From assembly GCA_035526435.1 (NCBI GenBank), contig DATLCI010000029.1:1-32204 (forward strand): DNA of 32,204 nt, written 5' to 3'. A model generated the notes under the pieces. The model ran no database searches and was not told the origin of the DNA. It saw nothing but the letters and a program-made list of their open reading frames with translations. The stretch comes from DATLCI01 sp035526435 (GTDB lineage Bacteria > Acidobacteriota > Terriglobia > Terriglobales > Acidobacteriaceae). The stretch's first letter is position 1. The number at the start of each line of letters is the position of its first letter. Both the position numbers and the translations under genes were made by a program. Positions 23,571 through 31,078 of the stretch are shown in pieces.

Positions 23571-25919
23571 TTACGTTTGGATGATCTTCGGAGTGATGAA
23601 GAACAGCAACTCATCCGACGAAGTCCGCACGCTGCGGCGCTTGAACAGGTTGCCGAAGATCGGAATGCTTCCGAGCAGCGGTACCTGTGCGATAGCTACG
23701 TTGCTGGTCGTCGTGATCACGCCGCCGATCATCACCGTGCCACCGTCCGTCACCAGCACTTGCGTAGTCGCCTGTGAGGTCAACAGCACCGGGTTCGGTT
23801 GCTGCGCCGTCGTTCGGCTGAAGTCCGGCGTGGTGTTTTCTACGTCGATATTCAGGAAGATAGTGCTCTCGTGCGTGATCTGCGGCTTCACCGTCAAGCG
23901 CAGCAGCACTTCGAAGTAAGTCACGGTCGGCGGACCACCCAACTGGGCGCCGGTGATGACCGGGATGCGCTGACCTTGCTTCACGACTGCTTGCACGTTG
24001 TTCTGGGTCACCACTCGCGGACGGCTTAGGATCTTCGCCAAGCCGCGGCCCTCGGCCATCGTAAGGATGGCGTCGAGGCGGTAATTGCTGCCGGCGTTCG
24101 AGAAGGCGATGCCGCTCGTTTGCCCGATCACGCCCATGTTGGAGAACAGCGGGATCACGCCGCCATTGAACGGACGGCTCGACACGATTGGACTCGATGC
24201 TCCACCGGCGCCCAGTACGGAGGTTGCGGAGTTGTTCCAGCCAAAGCCGAGTTGCACGCCCAGTTCGCGGGCAAAGCTGCGGCCTGCGGAGACTACGCGC
24301 GCTTCGATCTCCACCTCTTGCGTCTTGCGGTCGAGTTCTTTGATCTGGCGGTCTACGTTCGCCATCACGTTCGGGATGTCGCTGATGATGAGTGAATTAG
24401 TACGCTCATCGGCGATCACTGAACCGCGCGGCGAAAGGAAATTCTTCATCGTGGGCGCCACGTCCTTCGCGACTGCATAGCTCAGGTAGCGGTTGATCGT
24501 GATCATCTCCACGGCCAGCGCTTGGGCTTCCTGTTGCGCGCGGCGGTCATCCGCTTCCTTCTTCAAGGTCGCGGTGGTCGCAATGCGCAAGACGTTGCCG
24601 TCAAGCTGACATTCAAGGCTGTTGTTGTTAAGGACGATGGCCAAGGCCTGGTCCCACGGAACGTCGTCCAGCACGATGGTCAGCGACCCCCGGACTTGGG
24701 GATCCAGCACCACGTTCAGGCCGCTGATGTCATGGACCAGGCGGAAGAAGTCCCGCAGGTCTACGTCTTTCAGGTTCACGGAGATGGGTTCGCCGTTGTA
24801 GCGTCCGCTGGTGCAACCGGTGCGCATTCCCTGCGCTGCTTGCGCCGCTTGTTGCGGCATCGCGGCCAAGTTGATCGCAGGCTGCGGTTTTACCGTAGCG
24901 TTGGCATTGCTGCTCGGAATGTCATGCGCCGGAGTAGCGAAGCGTGAAGCCGCCGCGCTGGCGCGTTCCGCCGGCGTCTGCCTTACTTCGGCTGCTTCTT
25001 CCGCGGTCGCTGGACGCGACGTATACACCGGTTCCACCGCGACGATGTTCGCCGCCTTGGCGGGAGCATTCGGGGTCGCCTGCGGCACCATCGGCTTACT
25101 CGACGCTAGCAGCGGGGCCTCTGCGCGCTGCAGCTGTACGACTGCGTGCGAGCCATTGGTGGTCAGTTCGAACTCTTGTTTTGAGACCAGGTCGATCACC
25201 ACCCGGGTGGCTGGCGGATGCAACGCATAGCGGGCTACGCGGACCCCCTTCACCTCTTGGTGGTTCACGGCGATCGCGCGCATGTGCGCCATCGGCATCG
25301 CGTTAGGAATGTCCACTACGATGCGGTCCGGAGCCGAGAGCCGCAAGGCGGTCGGCGCAATGGCGCCGCTGGCGTTGATCTGTACCTGCAAGCCATTCTT
25401 GCCGCGGGCTACGGAAACATTGCGGATCTGCACCGGACGGCTGCTGCCCACCGCCGCTTTCGCGGTCTTGGTCGGCTGCGGCGCCGTCGATTCGACTGCG
25501 GCCTTGGTCGCCATCGGCGCGTCGGACTTCACTCGCACCGCCACGGCAAAGCCGGCGTCCGCCACTCCCACCACCGCGTTCGGGGCCAGCCCGATCTCTA
25601 CGCGTGCGATGTTGGCGCCGCTCGCGGCCTTGTATCCCACCACGCGGTATGACTCCACGCCAGGGAACTCGCCTTTCAGATCTCGTGTCTGGTTCTCCAG
25701 CTTGGCCGCTGACACGCCCGCCAGATCCACCAGCAATAGATTGTCTGTGGGTCGGTATTCGGTATGCGTGAACGCGCCATTCGCCTGGATCGTCAGCGTC
25801 GTCGCATTGCCCTGCGACTTCACGCCGATGTTCATCAGTTGCGACGCAGTTCCGGCAGCCGCCGCCGTGGTCAACACGGACAGCACCAAGAGAACACTAA
25901 AAGATTGCTTCAGCCTCAT
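23571..25919 (-). CDS. pilQ: Type IV pilus secretin PilQ
   Basis: A 782-residue outer-membrane secretin that forms the exit channel of type IVa pili. The ATG at 25919 opens a signal peptide (MRLKQSFSVLLVL, about 1-23) and has AGGAG 7 bases upstream. Two AMIN domains, which bind peptidoglycan, lie at about 27-132 and 163-262, followed by a Pro/Ala-rich linker. An STN/N0 domain (ISVNLKDVDLRDFFRLVHDISGLNVVLD) starts near 379. N1 follows, and the secretin core begins near 535 with TQEVEIEARVVSAGRSFARELG. It contains QNNVQAVVKQGQRIPVITG and VLVTDGGTVMIGGVI. The gene is complete. Unlike the other pil genes it is preceded by a 240-base gap. Confidence 0.94.
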   Translation of the reverse strand: MRLKQSFSVLLVLSVLTTAAAAGTASQLMNIGVKSQGNATTLTIQANGAFTHTEYRPTDNLLLVDLAGVSAAKLENQTRDLKGEFPGVESYRVVGYKAASGANIARVEIGLAPNAVVGVADAGFAVAVRVKSDAPMATKAAVESTAPQPTKTAKAAVGSSRPVQIRNVSVARGKNGLQVQINASGAIAPTALRLSAPDRIVVDIPNAMPMAHMRAIAVNHQEVKGVRVARYALHPPATRVVIDLVSKQEFELTTNGSHAVVQLQRAEAPLLASSKPMVPQATPNAPAKAANIVAVEPVYTSRPATAEEAAEVRQTPAERASAAASRFATPAHDIPSSNANATVKPQPAINLAAMPQQAAQAAQGMRTGCTSGRYNGEPISVNLKDVDLRDFFRLVHDISGLNVVLDPQVRGSLTIVLDDVPWDQALAIVLNNNSLECQLDGNVLRIATTATLKKEADDRRAQQEAQALAVEMITINRYLSYAVAKDVAPTMKNFLSPRGSVIADERTNSLIISDIPNVMANVDRQIKELDRKTQEVEIEARVVSAGRSFARELGVQLGFGWNNSATSVLGAGGASSPIVSSRPFNGGVIPLFSNMGVIGQTSGIAFSNAGSNYRLDAILTMAEGRGLAKILSRPRVVTQNNVQAVVKQGQRIPVITGAQLGGPPTVTYFEVLLRLTVKPQITHESTIFLNIDVENTTPDFSRTTAQQPNPVLLTSQATTQVLVTDGGTVMIGGVITTTSNVAIAQVPLLGSIPIFGNLFKRRSVRTSSDELLFFITPKIIQT

Positions 25920-25970
25920 TTCGTCTCTCCTCACGTCACGGTTTCCCGCTTCGTGTGCGGCGGTGGCCTC

Positions 25971-25988
25971 ATGCGGTCGAGACCGCAT
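25971..25988. other. Perfect 18-base inverted repeat in the pilQ leader
   Basis: ATGCGGTCGAGACCGCAT is fully self-complementary apart from the central loop, and lies about 50 bases before the pilQ start. No T-tract follows on the minus strand. It may be a regulatory hairpin, an RNase site or a protein-binding site in the pilP-pilQ interval. Confidence 0.45.
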
Positions 25989-25991
25989 GTC

Positions 25992-26134
25992 CCTTAACCC
26001 TCTGCCGCTTAAGAATTCCCAGGCCTGCCCCACCGGGGCCGCCCGGACATTTCTTCCCTTAACCTTGTTGCTTGGCCCGACTACTAGAGACTACTTTTCT
26101 CATTCCTGGAAGCCGGTTCTCATTCACCTTAACC
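25992..26134. repeat. Three CCTTAACC direct repeats between pilP and pilQ
   Basis: CCTTAACC occurs at 25992-25999, 26057-26064 and 26127-26134, spaced 65 and 70 bases (GGTTAAGG on the minus strand). TTCTCATTC also occurs twice, at 26097-26105 and 26117-26125. No coding frame of credible length fills this 240-base interval. The regular copies suggest binding sites or a decayed repeat element. Confidence 0.4.
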
Positions 26135-26159
26135 GACTTCTTCCGTTCCGATGAGCAAA

Positions 26160-26771
26160 TTACACCACCGGGACGGTTACTCTTTTGACTACCTCTCGGG
26201 TCACTGGACGGCCCGAGTTATCCGTGGTGCTCTCCTTGAATACGACGGAGTCACCCGTGATCTTCAGCACAAAACCGTTGTAGATCGGATCTTTTTCGCG
26301 CAGGTTATATTGCTTCTTGGTCGAGTTCTCTACCATCGCGATCATTCCCTGCTGCGTCTTCACTACGCCCTTGAGCACTACCTGGTCGGCCACGAGGCAA
26401 CGCGAACCCGTGGTGCAGGAGGGGCCCGCCAAACGTTCCGTGCGCATCTTCACCGGGTTGATGAAGGGATCGCGGCGCGAGGAATAACGTGCCGCCGCCT
26501 TCGCGGCCGGCTTCGCCATTGGTTCTTTGGCCGCCATCGGCTTGGCCGCCTTCGGCTTGGCGGTCGCCGCCGGTTTCGCTGCTGGCTTGGTCGCCGATGC
26601 CGTAGGTTTCGCGGCCGTCGGCGCCGCTTTGGTCGTGGCGGACTTCGCCGCAGGCGCCTGTGTACTGGTGGCGGGCGCTGGCTTCGCGGCGGTCTTCGGT
26701 GCGCTGGTTTGCGCAACGGCCACGCTGGCCAGCGTCACTGCCATAAGAATGTGCTTTGTCAGCTTCTGCAT
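26160..26771 (-). CDS. pilP: Type IV pilus assembly lipoprotein-like PilP
   Basis: A 203-residue periplasmic protein that links the PilMNO platform to the PilQ secretin. It has a signal sequence (about 1-20, MAVTLASVAVAQ; no clear lipobox Cys). A very long Ala/Lys/Pro/Thr-rich linker follows, about 21-95. The C-terminal PilP domain begins with SSRRDPFINPVK and continues with LVADQVVLKGVVKTQQGMIAMVENSTKKQYNLREKDPIYNGFVLKI. The linker is low in complexity and longer than in many PilP proteins. The gene starts 12 bases after pilO. The absence of the usual lipoprotein cysteine should be noted. Confidence 0.88.
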   Translation of the reverse strand: MQKLTKHILMAVTLASVAVAQTSAPKTAAKPAPATSTQAPAAKSATTKAAPTAAKPTASATKPAAKPAATAKPKAAKPMAAKEPMAKPAAKAAARYSSRRDPFINPVKMRTERLAGPSCTTGSRCLVADQVVLKGVVKTQQGMIAMVENSTKKQYNLREKDPIYNGFVLKITGDSVVFKESTTDNSGRPVTREVVKRVTVPVV

Positions 26772-26783
26772 CTGGTCTCCCTC

Positions 26784-27401
26784 TTACTTCTTGGGTGCCG
26801 GGGCGCCGGCTTCGGCCGGTGCGGATTCACGGCTGAAAAATGTCTTGGCCGTCGCGGCTACTTCCACACTGTCATTCGGTGCATACGTGAACTTCGTGCT
26901 CTTGGCTAAAGACTTCATCGCCAATCCATCCACGTTCACGATGCGCGTCTGTCCCGCTAGCCGTTCGAAGAAGTTCAGGACGCTGTAGTACGGTCCATCC
27001 ACTTCGATGGCAAAGGGAACTTCCGAGTAGAACTCTTTCGTCCCCACCGCCTTAGCTTCCAGCTTGCGCAGGTTGATCCCGGCGCTCGAGGCCGTCTCCT
27101 GCAGCAGCACTATGAACTTGTCGGCGTCTTTCTCTTCCGGAACAATGCGCTTTTGCAGCTCCATCTGCTGCTTCAGCATCACGATCTGACGGTCCAGGTC
27201 GCTGAGCTTTGACTCGTACTCGCGCATCTTGTTGTTGTCTTCCGTCAGCTTCGCCAGCTTTGCCTTTTCCTGGTTGTTGGCTTCCATCATCGCGCCGATT
27301 CCGGGATAGGCGTACCATGCCGTTGCCACCAGGATGCCGGCGATCGCCAGCATGATCACGGCCTTGATCGGAGTTGATTGTGCGTTCAGTTTCTCTAGCA
27401 T
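26784..27401 (-). CDS. pilO: Type IV pilus inner-membrane protein PilO
   Basis: A 205-residue bitopic protein: a short cytoplasmic N terminus, one membrane helix (about 16-33, VIMLAIAGILVATAWYAY), a coiled coil (about 38-90, rich in Lys/Glu/Leu with LDRQIVMLKQQMELQKRIVPEEKD) and a ferredoxin-like periplasmic domain (FYSEVPFAIEVDGPYYSVLNFFERLAGQTRIVNVDGL). It pairs with PilN in the alignment complex. It lies 12 bases after pilN and 12 before pilP, in the conserved pilMNOPQ order. Confidence 0.92.
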   Translation of the reverse strand: MLEKLNAQSTPIKAVIMLAIAGILVATAWYAYPGIGAMMEANNQEKAKLAKLTEDNNKMREYESKLSDLDRQIVMLKQQMELQKRIVPEEKDADKFIVLLQETASSAGINLRKLEAKAVGTKEFYSEVPFAIEVDGPYYSVLNFFERLAGQTRIVNVDGLAMKSLAKSTKFTYAPNDSVEVAATAKTFFSRESAPAEAGAPAPKK

Positions 27402-27413
27402 TGGAATCCCTCG

Positions 27414-28013
27414 CTACGTGGTCTTCGGCATCTTTTCGCAGATCAGCGTGAAGTTGAAGTTCGTCATGTCCTTCACTGCCGGGTCCTGCGCTGCGATACG
27501 GATCTCTACGTTCTTGAAATATCCGGACCGCTTGAGGTTGGTCATGAGATTGGCTACGGCATTGGTCGTCAGGGCCACGCCGTTGATGTTGATGTTGCTG
27601 CCGCTCTCGTTCATGTCATTGAGCCACACCGCGTCGGTGTTGTTCACCATGTCACCCACCGTGTTCAGCAGGTTCACCGGTCCGGACTGCTGCGCGCGTA
27701 GCTCGTCGATCACCTTCACCCGGCGCTCGAAGGCCACGGCTTCCTTGGTGCGCTGCTCGAACTTCTGCTTCACCGTCAGCAGGCGCGCGCTCTCGCGGTT
27801 GGCGGCTTCGATCTCCGTCGCCAGGCGGGTCGCCTCTTTATTGGTGGAATAGAACAGGTAGCCGGCGGCTCCAAGCCCTAAAACCAGCCCCAGCACCATG
27901 AAGATGACTGCGCCGGGTCCGTCACCGGACATCGTAGGCATCGCACCGCCGCCACCGCCGCCGCGCTTGCCTTTCTTTGGTCTTGGTACGCCTAAAAGGT
28001 TGATCCGGATCAT
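27414..28013 (-). CDS. pilN: Type IV pilus inner-membrane protein PilN
   Basis: A 199-residue bitopic protein. The N-terminal MIRINLLG is the conserved peptide that binds the cytoplasmic PilM. A Lys/Gly-rich stretch with six Gly in a row precedes the membrane helix (about 34-56). Then come a coiled coil (about 58-105) and a periplasmic domain (VWLNDMNESGSNININGVALTTNAVANLMTNLKRSGYFKNVEI). The start overlaps the pilM stop by 4 bases (ATGA), showing coupled translation of the two interacting partners. Confidence 0.92.
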   Translation of the reverse strand: MIRINLLGVPRPKKGKRGGGGGGAMPTMSGDGPGAVIFMVLGLVLGLGAAGYLFYSTNKEATRLATEIEAANRESARLLTVKQKFEQRTKEAVAFERRVKVIDELRAQQSGPVNLLNTVGDMVNNTDAVWLNDMNESGSNININGVALTTNAVANLMTNLKRSGYFKNVEIRIAAQDPAVKDMTNFNFTLICEKMPKTT

Positions 28014-29071
28014 AGGTCTTCAAAGCTCCTCAGGGCCAATCCCACTGCTACCGCGAGTTGTCCCGCGTTCTGGTCGATGATCTCCGCTTCGCCGCCGCCC
28101 ACGCTCGTTGAGTTGATCCTCTGGAACGGGTTCAGCACTTCCACCGGCAGGGAAAATTCCTGTCGCAGCGCCTCGATCAGACCGGGCACCTTGGACGATC
28201 CGCCCGCCAGGTACACACGTTCAATGTGTTCGCCGGCCGCGGTCGCGCGGAAAAAGTCAAACGTCTTCTGGATCTCCAGCACGATGATCTCCGTCACCTG
28301 CTGCAGGATCGGCAGCTTCGCATCTTCGCTGACTGTGCCTACCTTCTGCCCCAGCTTGAGCTGCTCGGCATCATCGAAGCCCAGGTCCAGTTCCTTCTGC
28401 AGGGAGTCCGTGTATTGGTTGCCCCCCACGCTCACGTCGCGGGTGAACAGCGGCGTCGAGCCTTTCACAATGTTGATGTTCATCACGCTCGCGCCCAGGT
28501 TCAACAGCGCTACCGTCGTTCCCGGCGCCGGCTCGTAGTTGTACTCATAGCAGTTCTGCAGCGCGAACGCGTCAATGTCCACGATGGCCGGGCTCTTGCC
28601 CGCCAGTGACAGCACGTTGGTGTAGTTCAGGATCTTGTCTTTCTTCACCGCGACCAGCAGTACGTCCATCTGCGGAGACCCATCGTCCTCGCTCAGGATC
28701 TGGTAATCGATGTTCACGTCCGCGATGTCGAACGGGATATGCTGCGCCGCTTCGGTGTTGATCGTTTCGGAAAGCTCGGCATCAGACATCGTCTGCATGC
28801 TGATCTTCTTCACGATCACCGAGTGCCCGCTTACTGACGTCGCCACCGACTTCGACTTGATCTTGTGGTCGGTGAATATCTTCGCGATCGCGCTCGAGAC
28901 CGAGCCCGAGTCCACGATCATCGAGTCCACCACGATGTCGCTGGCCAGCGGCTCCACTCCCAGGCACTGCACCTGGATCTCGCCCTTGGCCTTCCTCAGC
29001 TCCACCGCCTTGATGCAGCTGGAGCCGATGTCCAGTCCTACGATCGTCTTCGCCCCGCCGAATAAACCCAT
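28010..29071 (-). CDS. pilM: Type IV pilus assembly ATPase-like protein PilM
   Basis: A 353-residue actin-like (FtsA/MreB fold) cytoplasmic protein that anchors the pilus alignment complex. It shows the phosphate-1 motif VGLDIGSSCIKAVEL, the IAKIFTDHKIKSKSVATSVSGHSVIVKKI block and HIPFDIADVNIDYQIL. DIDAFALQNCYEYNY and the adenosine motif RVYLAGGSSKVPGLIEALRQEF follow. All are typical of PilM. A GAGG site lies 8 bases before the ATG at 29071. It follows the HTH gene by 86 bases. Confidence 0.95.
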   Translation of the reverse strand: MGLFGGAKTIVGLDIGSSCIKAVELRKAKGEIQVQCLGVEPLASDIVVDSMIVDSGSVSSAIAKIFTDHKIKSKSVATSVSGHSVIVKKISMQTMSDAELSETINTEAAQHIPFDIADVNIDYQILSEDDGSPQMDVLLVAVKKDKILNYTNVLSLAGKSPAIVDIDAFALQNCYEYNYEPAPGTTVALLNLGASVMNINIVKGSTPLFTRDVSVGGNQYTDSLQKELDLGFDDAEQLKLGQKVGTVSEDAKLPILQQVTEIIVLEIQKTFDFFRATAAGEHIERVYLAGGSSKVPGLIEALRQEFSLPVEVLNPFQRINSTSVGGGEAEIIDQNAGQLAVAVGLALRSFEDL

Positions 29072-29157
29072 AACGTGCGCCTCGTTTGCTGATTCTGTTG
29101 CTGAGTTCCCTCTGCTACTTGGTTCTCTCTGCTAAAAGTCTGGGCCTGTCTTTCGCC

Positions 29158-29406
29158 CTAAATGCTTTGTCGTTGGGCGGCCGCCGCGGCCCGTGCCGCC
29201 TTCGGACGCTTCTTGCCTTTACCTTCGCCGACCATGCTCTTGCGCTCCATCCATGCATCCAGGATGGTCTTCTTGAACTTCCATCGGTTCCCGAGCTTGA
29301 AGGCAGGGATCTTTTCCTCGTAGACGTACTTGTAAAGCGTGTCCGTGCTTACGCCCAGATATTGCGACGCCTGCCGGATGTTCATTACTTCACGCGAGTC
29401 GGCCAT
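29158..29406 (-). CDS. Excisionase/BldC-type helix-turn-helix DNA-binding protein
   Basis: An 82-residue protein built around a MerR-like winged helix (HTH_17, excisionase family): MNIRQASQYLGVSTDTLYKYVYEEKIPAFKLGNRWKFKKTILDAWME, at about 8-54. A basic Ala/Lys/Arg-rich tail follows. The ATG at 29406 is preferred, with AAAGG nine bases upstream; a GTG six codons earlier is the alternative. There is no integrase or other phage gene nearby, so excision is unlikely. Its place as the first gene before pilMNOPQ, behind the strong promoter, suggests a pilus-cluster regulator (inference). Confidence 0.85.
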   Translation of the reverse strand: MADSREVMNIRQASQYLGVSTDTLYKYVYEEKIPAFKLGNRWKFKKTILDAWMERKSMVGEGKGKKRPKAARAAAAAQRQSI

Positions 29407-29545
29407 AAGAACTGCCCTTTCCACAGGTGGTAAGCCAAAAGATACGAAATGACCCGATCCTTCACTTTCTTGAAGGACCTTGGTGACCTTTTACGCTGAG
29501 GAGGAAATCCTCTGCTTTCTCGGGGGGAAAAATCCTTGCGTGCGG

Positions 29546-29575
29546 TTTATAACTAGTAACTACAGGCAGTGTCAA
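29546..29575 (-). promoter_or_regulatory. Near-consensus sigma-70 promoter of the HTH-pilMNOPQ operon
   Basis: On the minus strand a perfect TTGACA (29575-29570) is followed after 18 bases by TATAAA (29551-29546); read as TTATAA the spacing is 17. Transcription would start near 29539, giving a leader of about 130 bases before the HTH gene. The leader holds two short hairpins (GAGG/CCTC and TCCTTC/GAAGGA). Confidence 0.75.
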
Positions 29576-29836
29576 GGAAGTTTGCCGTTATCTTCCGGTT
29601 TCGTGGGGTTTTTCTTACGATTTTAGGCCCTGTACCTCTGCGGGATTCCCCAAGATTCTGCGGTTGTTGTTTACCCTAACCACAATAGCTGGGGGTAGTG
29701 ATGCAAACGGTACGAAAAAATGCCTGACGCGCTGATAAGGGGCACTAGAGTCGCCGGTTTTTGGCTCATCCGTCCCCGTCCAAGTGTCTTTCGCGAAGGG
29801 TCGAGTCCCACCTTCGCAGCCTGGCATCCAAACGTC
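29576..29836. other. Divergent intergenic region upstream of the transglutaminase-like gene
   Basis: Together with the pil leader, the interval 29407-29836 is 430 bases long. Apart from the pil promoter I see no RNA gene, terminator or repeat here. A plus-strand frame extends back to ATG 29720, but its residues are not signal-like and it lacks a ribosome site. The plus-strand promoter must lie here but is not recognisable. Confidence 0.4.
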
Positions 29837-31063
29837 ATGTCGCGCCGAAACTTTGCGGCTCAAAAGTACTCCGCTCCGACCCTCCGGGCATGGTTGATCG
29901 CCTCATTGGCTATTATTTTTGTGCTGTCCGCCGCCCTGGGCGGCAGTTGGCTCTACTTTTTCCACACCCTGAACGGAGCGCATGTGGCTTCCTTGGCCAC
30001 GGCCACACCCGGCCCTGCCGCTCCTCCGTCCGTTTCACCTCTATTAGTGACTCACCAGCTCGATCTTCCCGGACGCGGCGAAGTCTTCCCCGCCCTCGCC
30101 GCCAGCGCCAGTGGAACCAACGCAGCCAAGGACTACTGGCCCCTGGCGCTCCTCACCATCTCCAACAGCGGAGATCGGCCCGTGCTGGAGACCATCTCCA
30201 TCGAGATTGCCGGCTGGAGCCGTCCCCAGCAGCAGACCATCGTCATTGGACCGCGTGAGACCCGCTCCCTGCACCTGAATCCCGAACTGCTGCCCGCCGC
30301 TTATACCAACGACGAGATTCGCCGCGCCATGCTTTATGTCCGCGCCGGAACGCCCGCTGCCGAAACGGTGTACGCGCAGAGCCGCCCCGTGCTGATCCAC
30401 GGCGCCTCTGATCTCTATTGGGGACAGCGTTTCTCCAACGCGCAATACGTCGCCCGCTGGGTCACGCCGCATGATGATGAAGTCCTTGCGCTCATCTCCC
30501 GCGCCAAGCGCTGGGTTCCCAACGGACGCTTCTCCGGATATCGCGTCGCGGGTTCGTCCGCGCAGCAGGCCGCGTGGGTGCGGCAGCAGTCGGCTGCCAT
30601 CTTTCAGGCTTTGAAGGATTCGGGCATTACTTACGTGAGCAGCATCTTCACCTTCGGAGACTTCGTGGGTCAGGCCCAGCGCATCCGCCTGCCCCGCGAG
30701 ACCCTCAAGCTGACCAACGCCAATTGCATTGACGTCTCGGTCGCCTTTGCTTCGGCTCTGGAGAATCTTGGTTTGCAGCCGGTGATCGTCATCGTTCCCG
30801 GACACGCCTTCGTCGGCGTGCGCTTAGCGCCCGGCTCCGAAGATGTCCTCTACTTGGATCTCACCGTTTTGCCGAAGGGAACATTGGCTGCGGGCGTGAG
30901 TCGCGCTCAGGACTGGATGAAGCGCGTCGCCCCCGACAAAGTTTTAACGATAGACATCGCCGCCGCCCGCCTGTTGAAGATCTATCCGCTTCCTACCCGC
31001 TCCGGATCCACTTCCGTGCAGACTGCCGCCGTAGCCAGCGACTTAAACTCCTCCGACGAATAA
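29837..31063 (+). CDS. Membrane-anchored protein with transglutaminase-like cysteine-protease fold domain
   Basis: A 408-residue protein with a basic N terminus and one membrane helix (about 18-43), a Pro/Ala-rich spacer, and a beta-rich domain (about 95-190, with LLTISNSGDRPVLETISIEIAGW). The C-terminal domain (about 195-370) carries NANCIDVSVAFASALENLGLQPVIVIVPGHAFVGVRL and VLYLDLT. Cys297, His323 and Asp341 are ordered like the Cys/His/Asp triad of transglutaminase-like, papain-fold enzymes. Similar NCxDxS...PGHAFVG blocks are known in bacterial transglutaminase-like domains. The active domain would face the periplasm. The start is uncertain: ATG 29837 is placed just before the anchor, while 29720 would add 39 residues. 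The substrate is unknown. Confidence 0.7.
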   Translation: MSRRNFAAQKYSAPTLRAWLIASLAIIFVLSAALGGSWLYFFHTLNGAHVASLATATPGPAAPPSVSPLLVTHQLDLPGRGEVFPALAASASGTNAAKDYWPLALLTISNSGDRPVLETISIEIAGWSRPQQQTIVIGPRETRSLHLNPELLPAAYTNDEIRRAMLYVRAGTPAAETVYAQSRPVLIHGASDLYWGQRFSNAQYVARWVTPHDDEVLALISRAKRWVPNGRFSGYRVAGSSAQQAAWVRQQSAAIFQALKDSGITYVSSIFTFGDFVGQAQRIRLPRETLKLTNANCIDVSVAFASALENLGLQPVIVIVPGHAFVGVRLAPGSEDVLYLDLTVLPKGTLAAGVSRAQDWMKRVAPDKVLTIDIAAARLLKIYPLPTRSGSTSVQTAAVASDLNSSDE

Positions 31064-31078
31064 CCGGGTGCGAAAATT

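Noticed and set aside
29158..29406. Excisionase-type protein as a sign of a prophage or integrative element
   Set aside because: No integrase, attachment repeats or phage genes are near, and the gene heads a housekeeping pilus operon.
29640..29800. Resemblance to a cyclic-di-GMP (GEMM) riboswitch around GCAAACGG, AAAAAA and TGACGC upstream of the transglutaminase-like gene
   Set aside because: Only short fragments match from memory; the closing stems and the second conserved half are not formed convincingly. A covariance-model search (Infernal with the GEMM-I model) scoring above threshold would change this.
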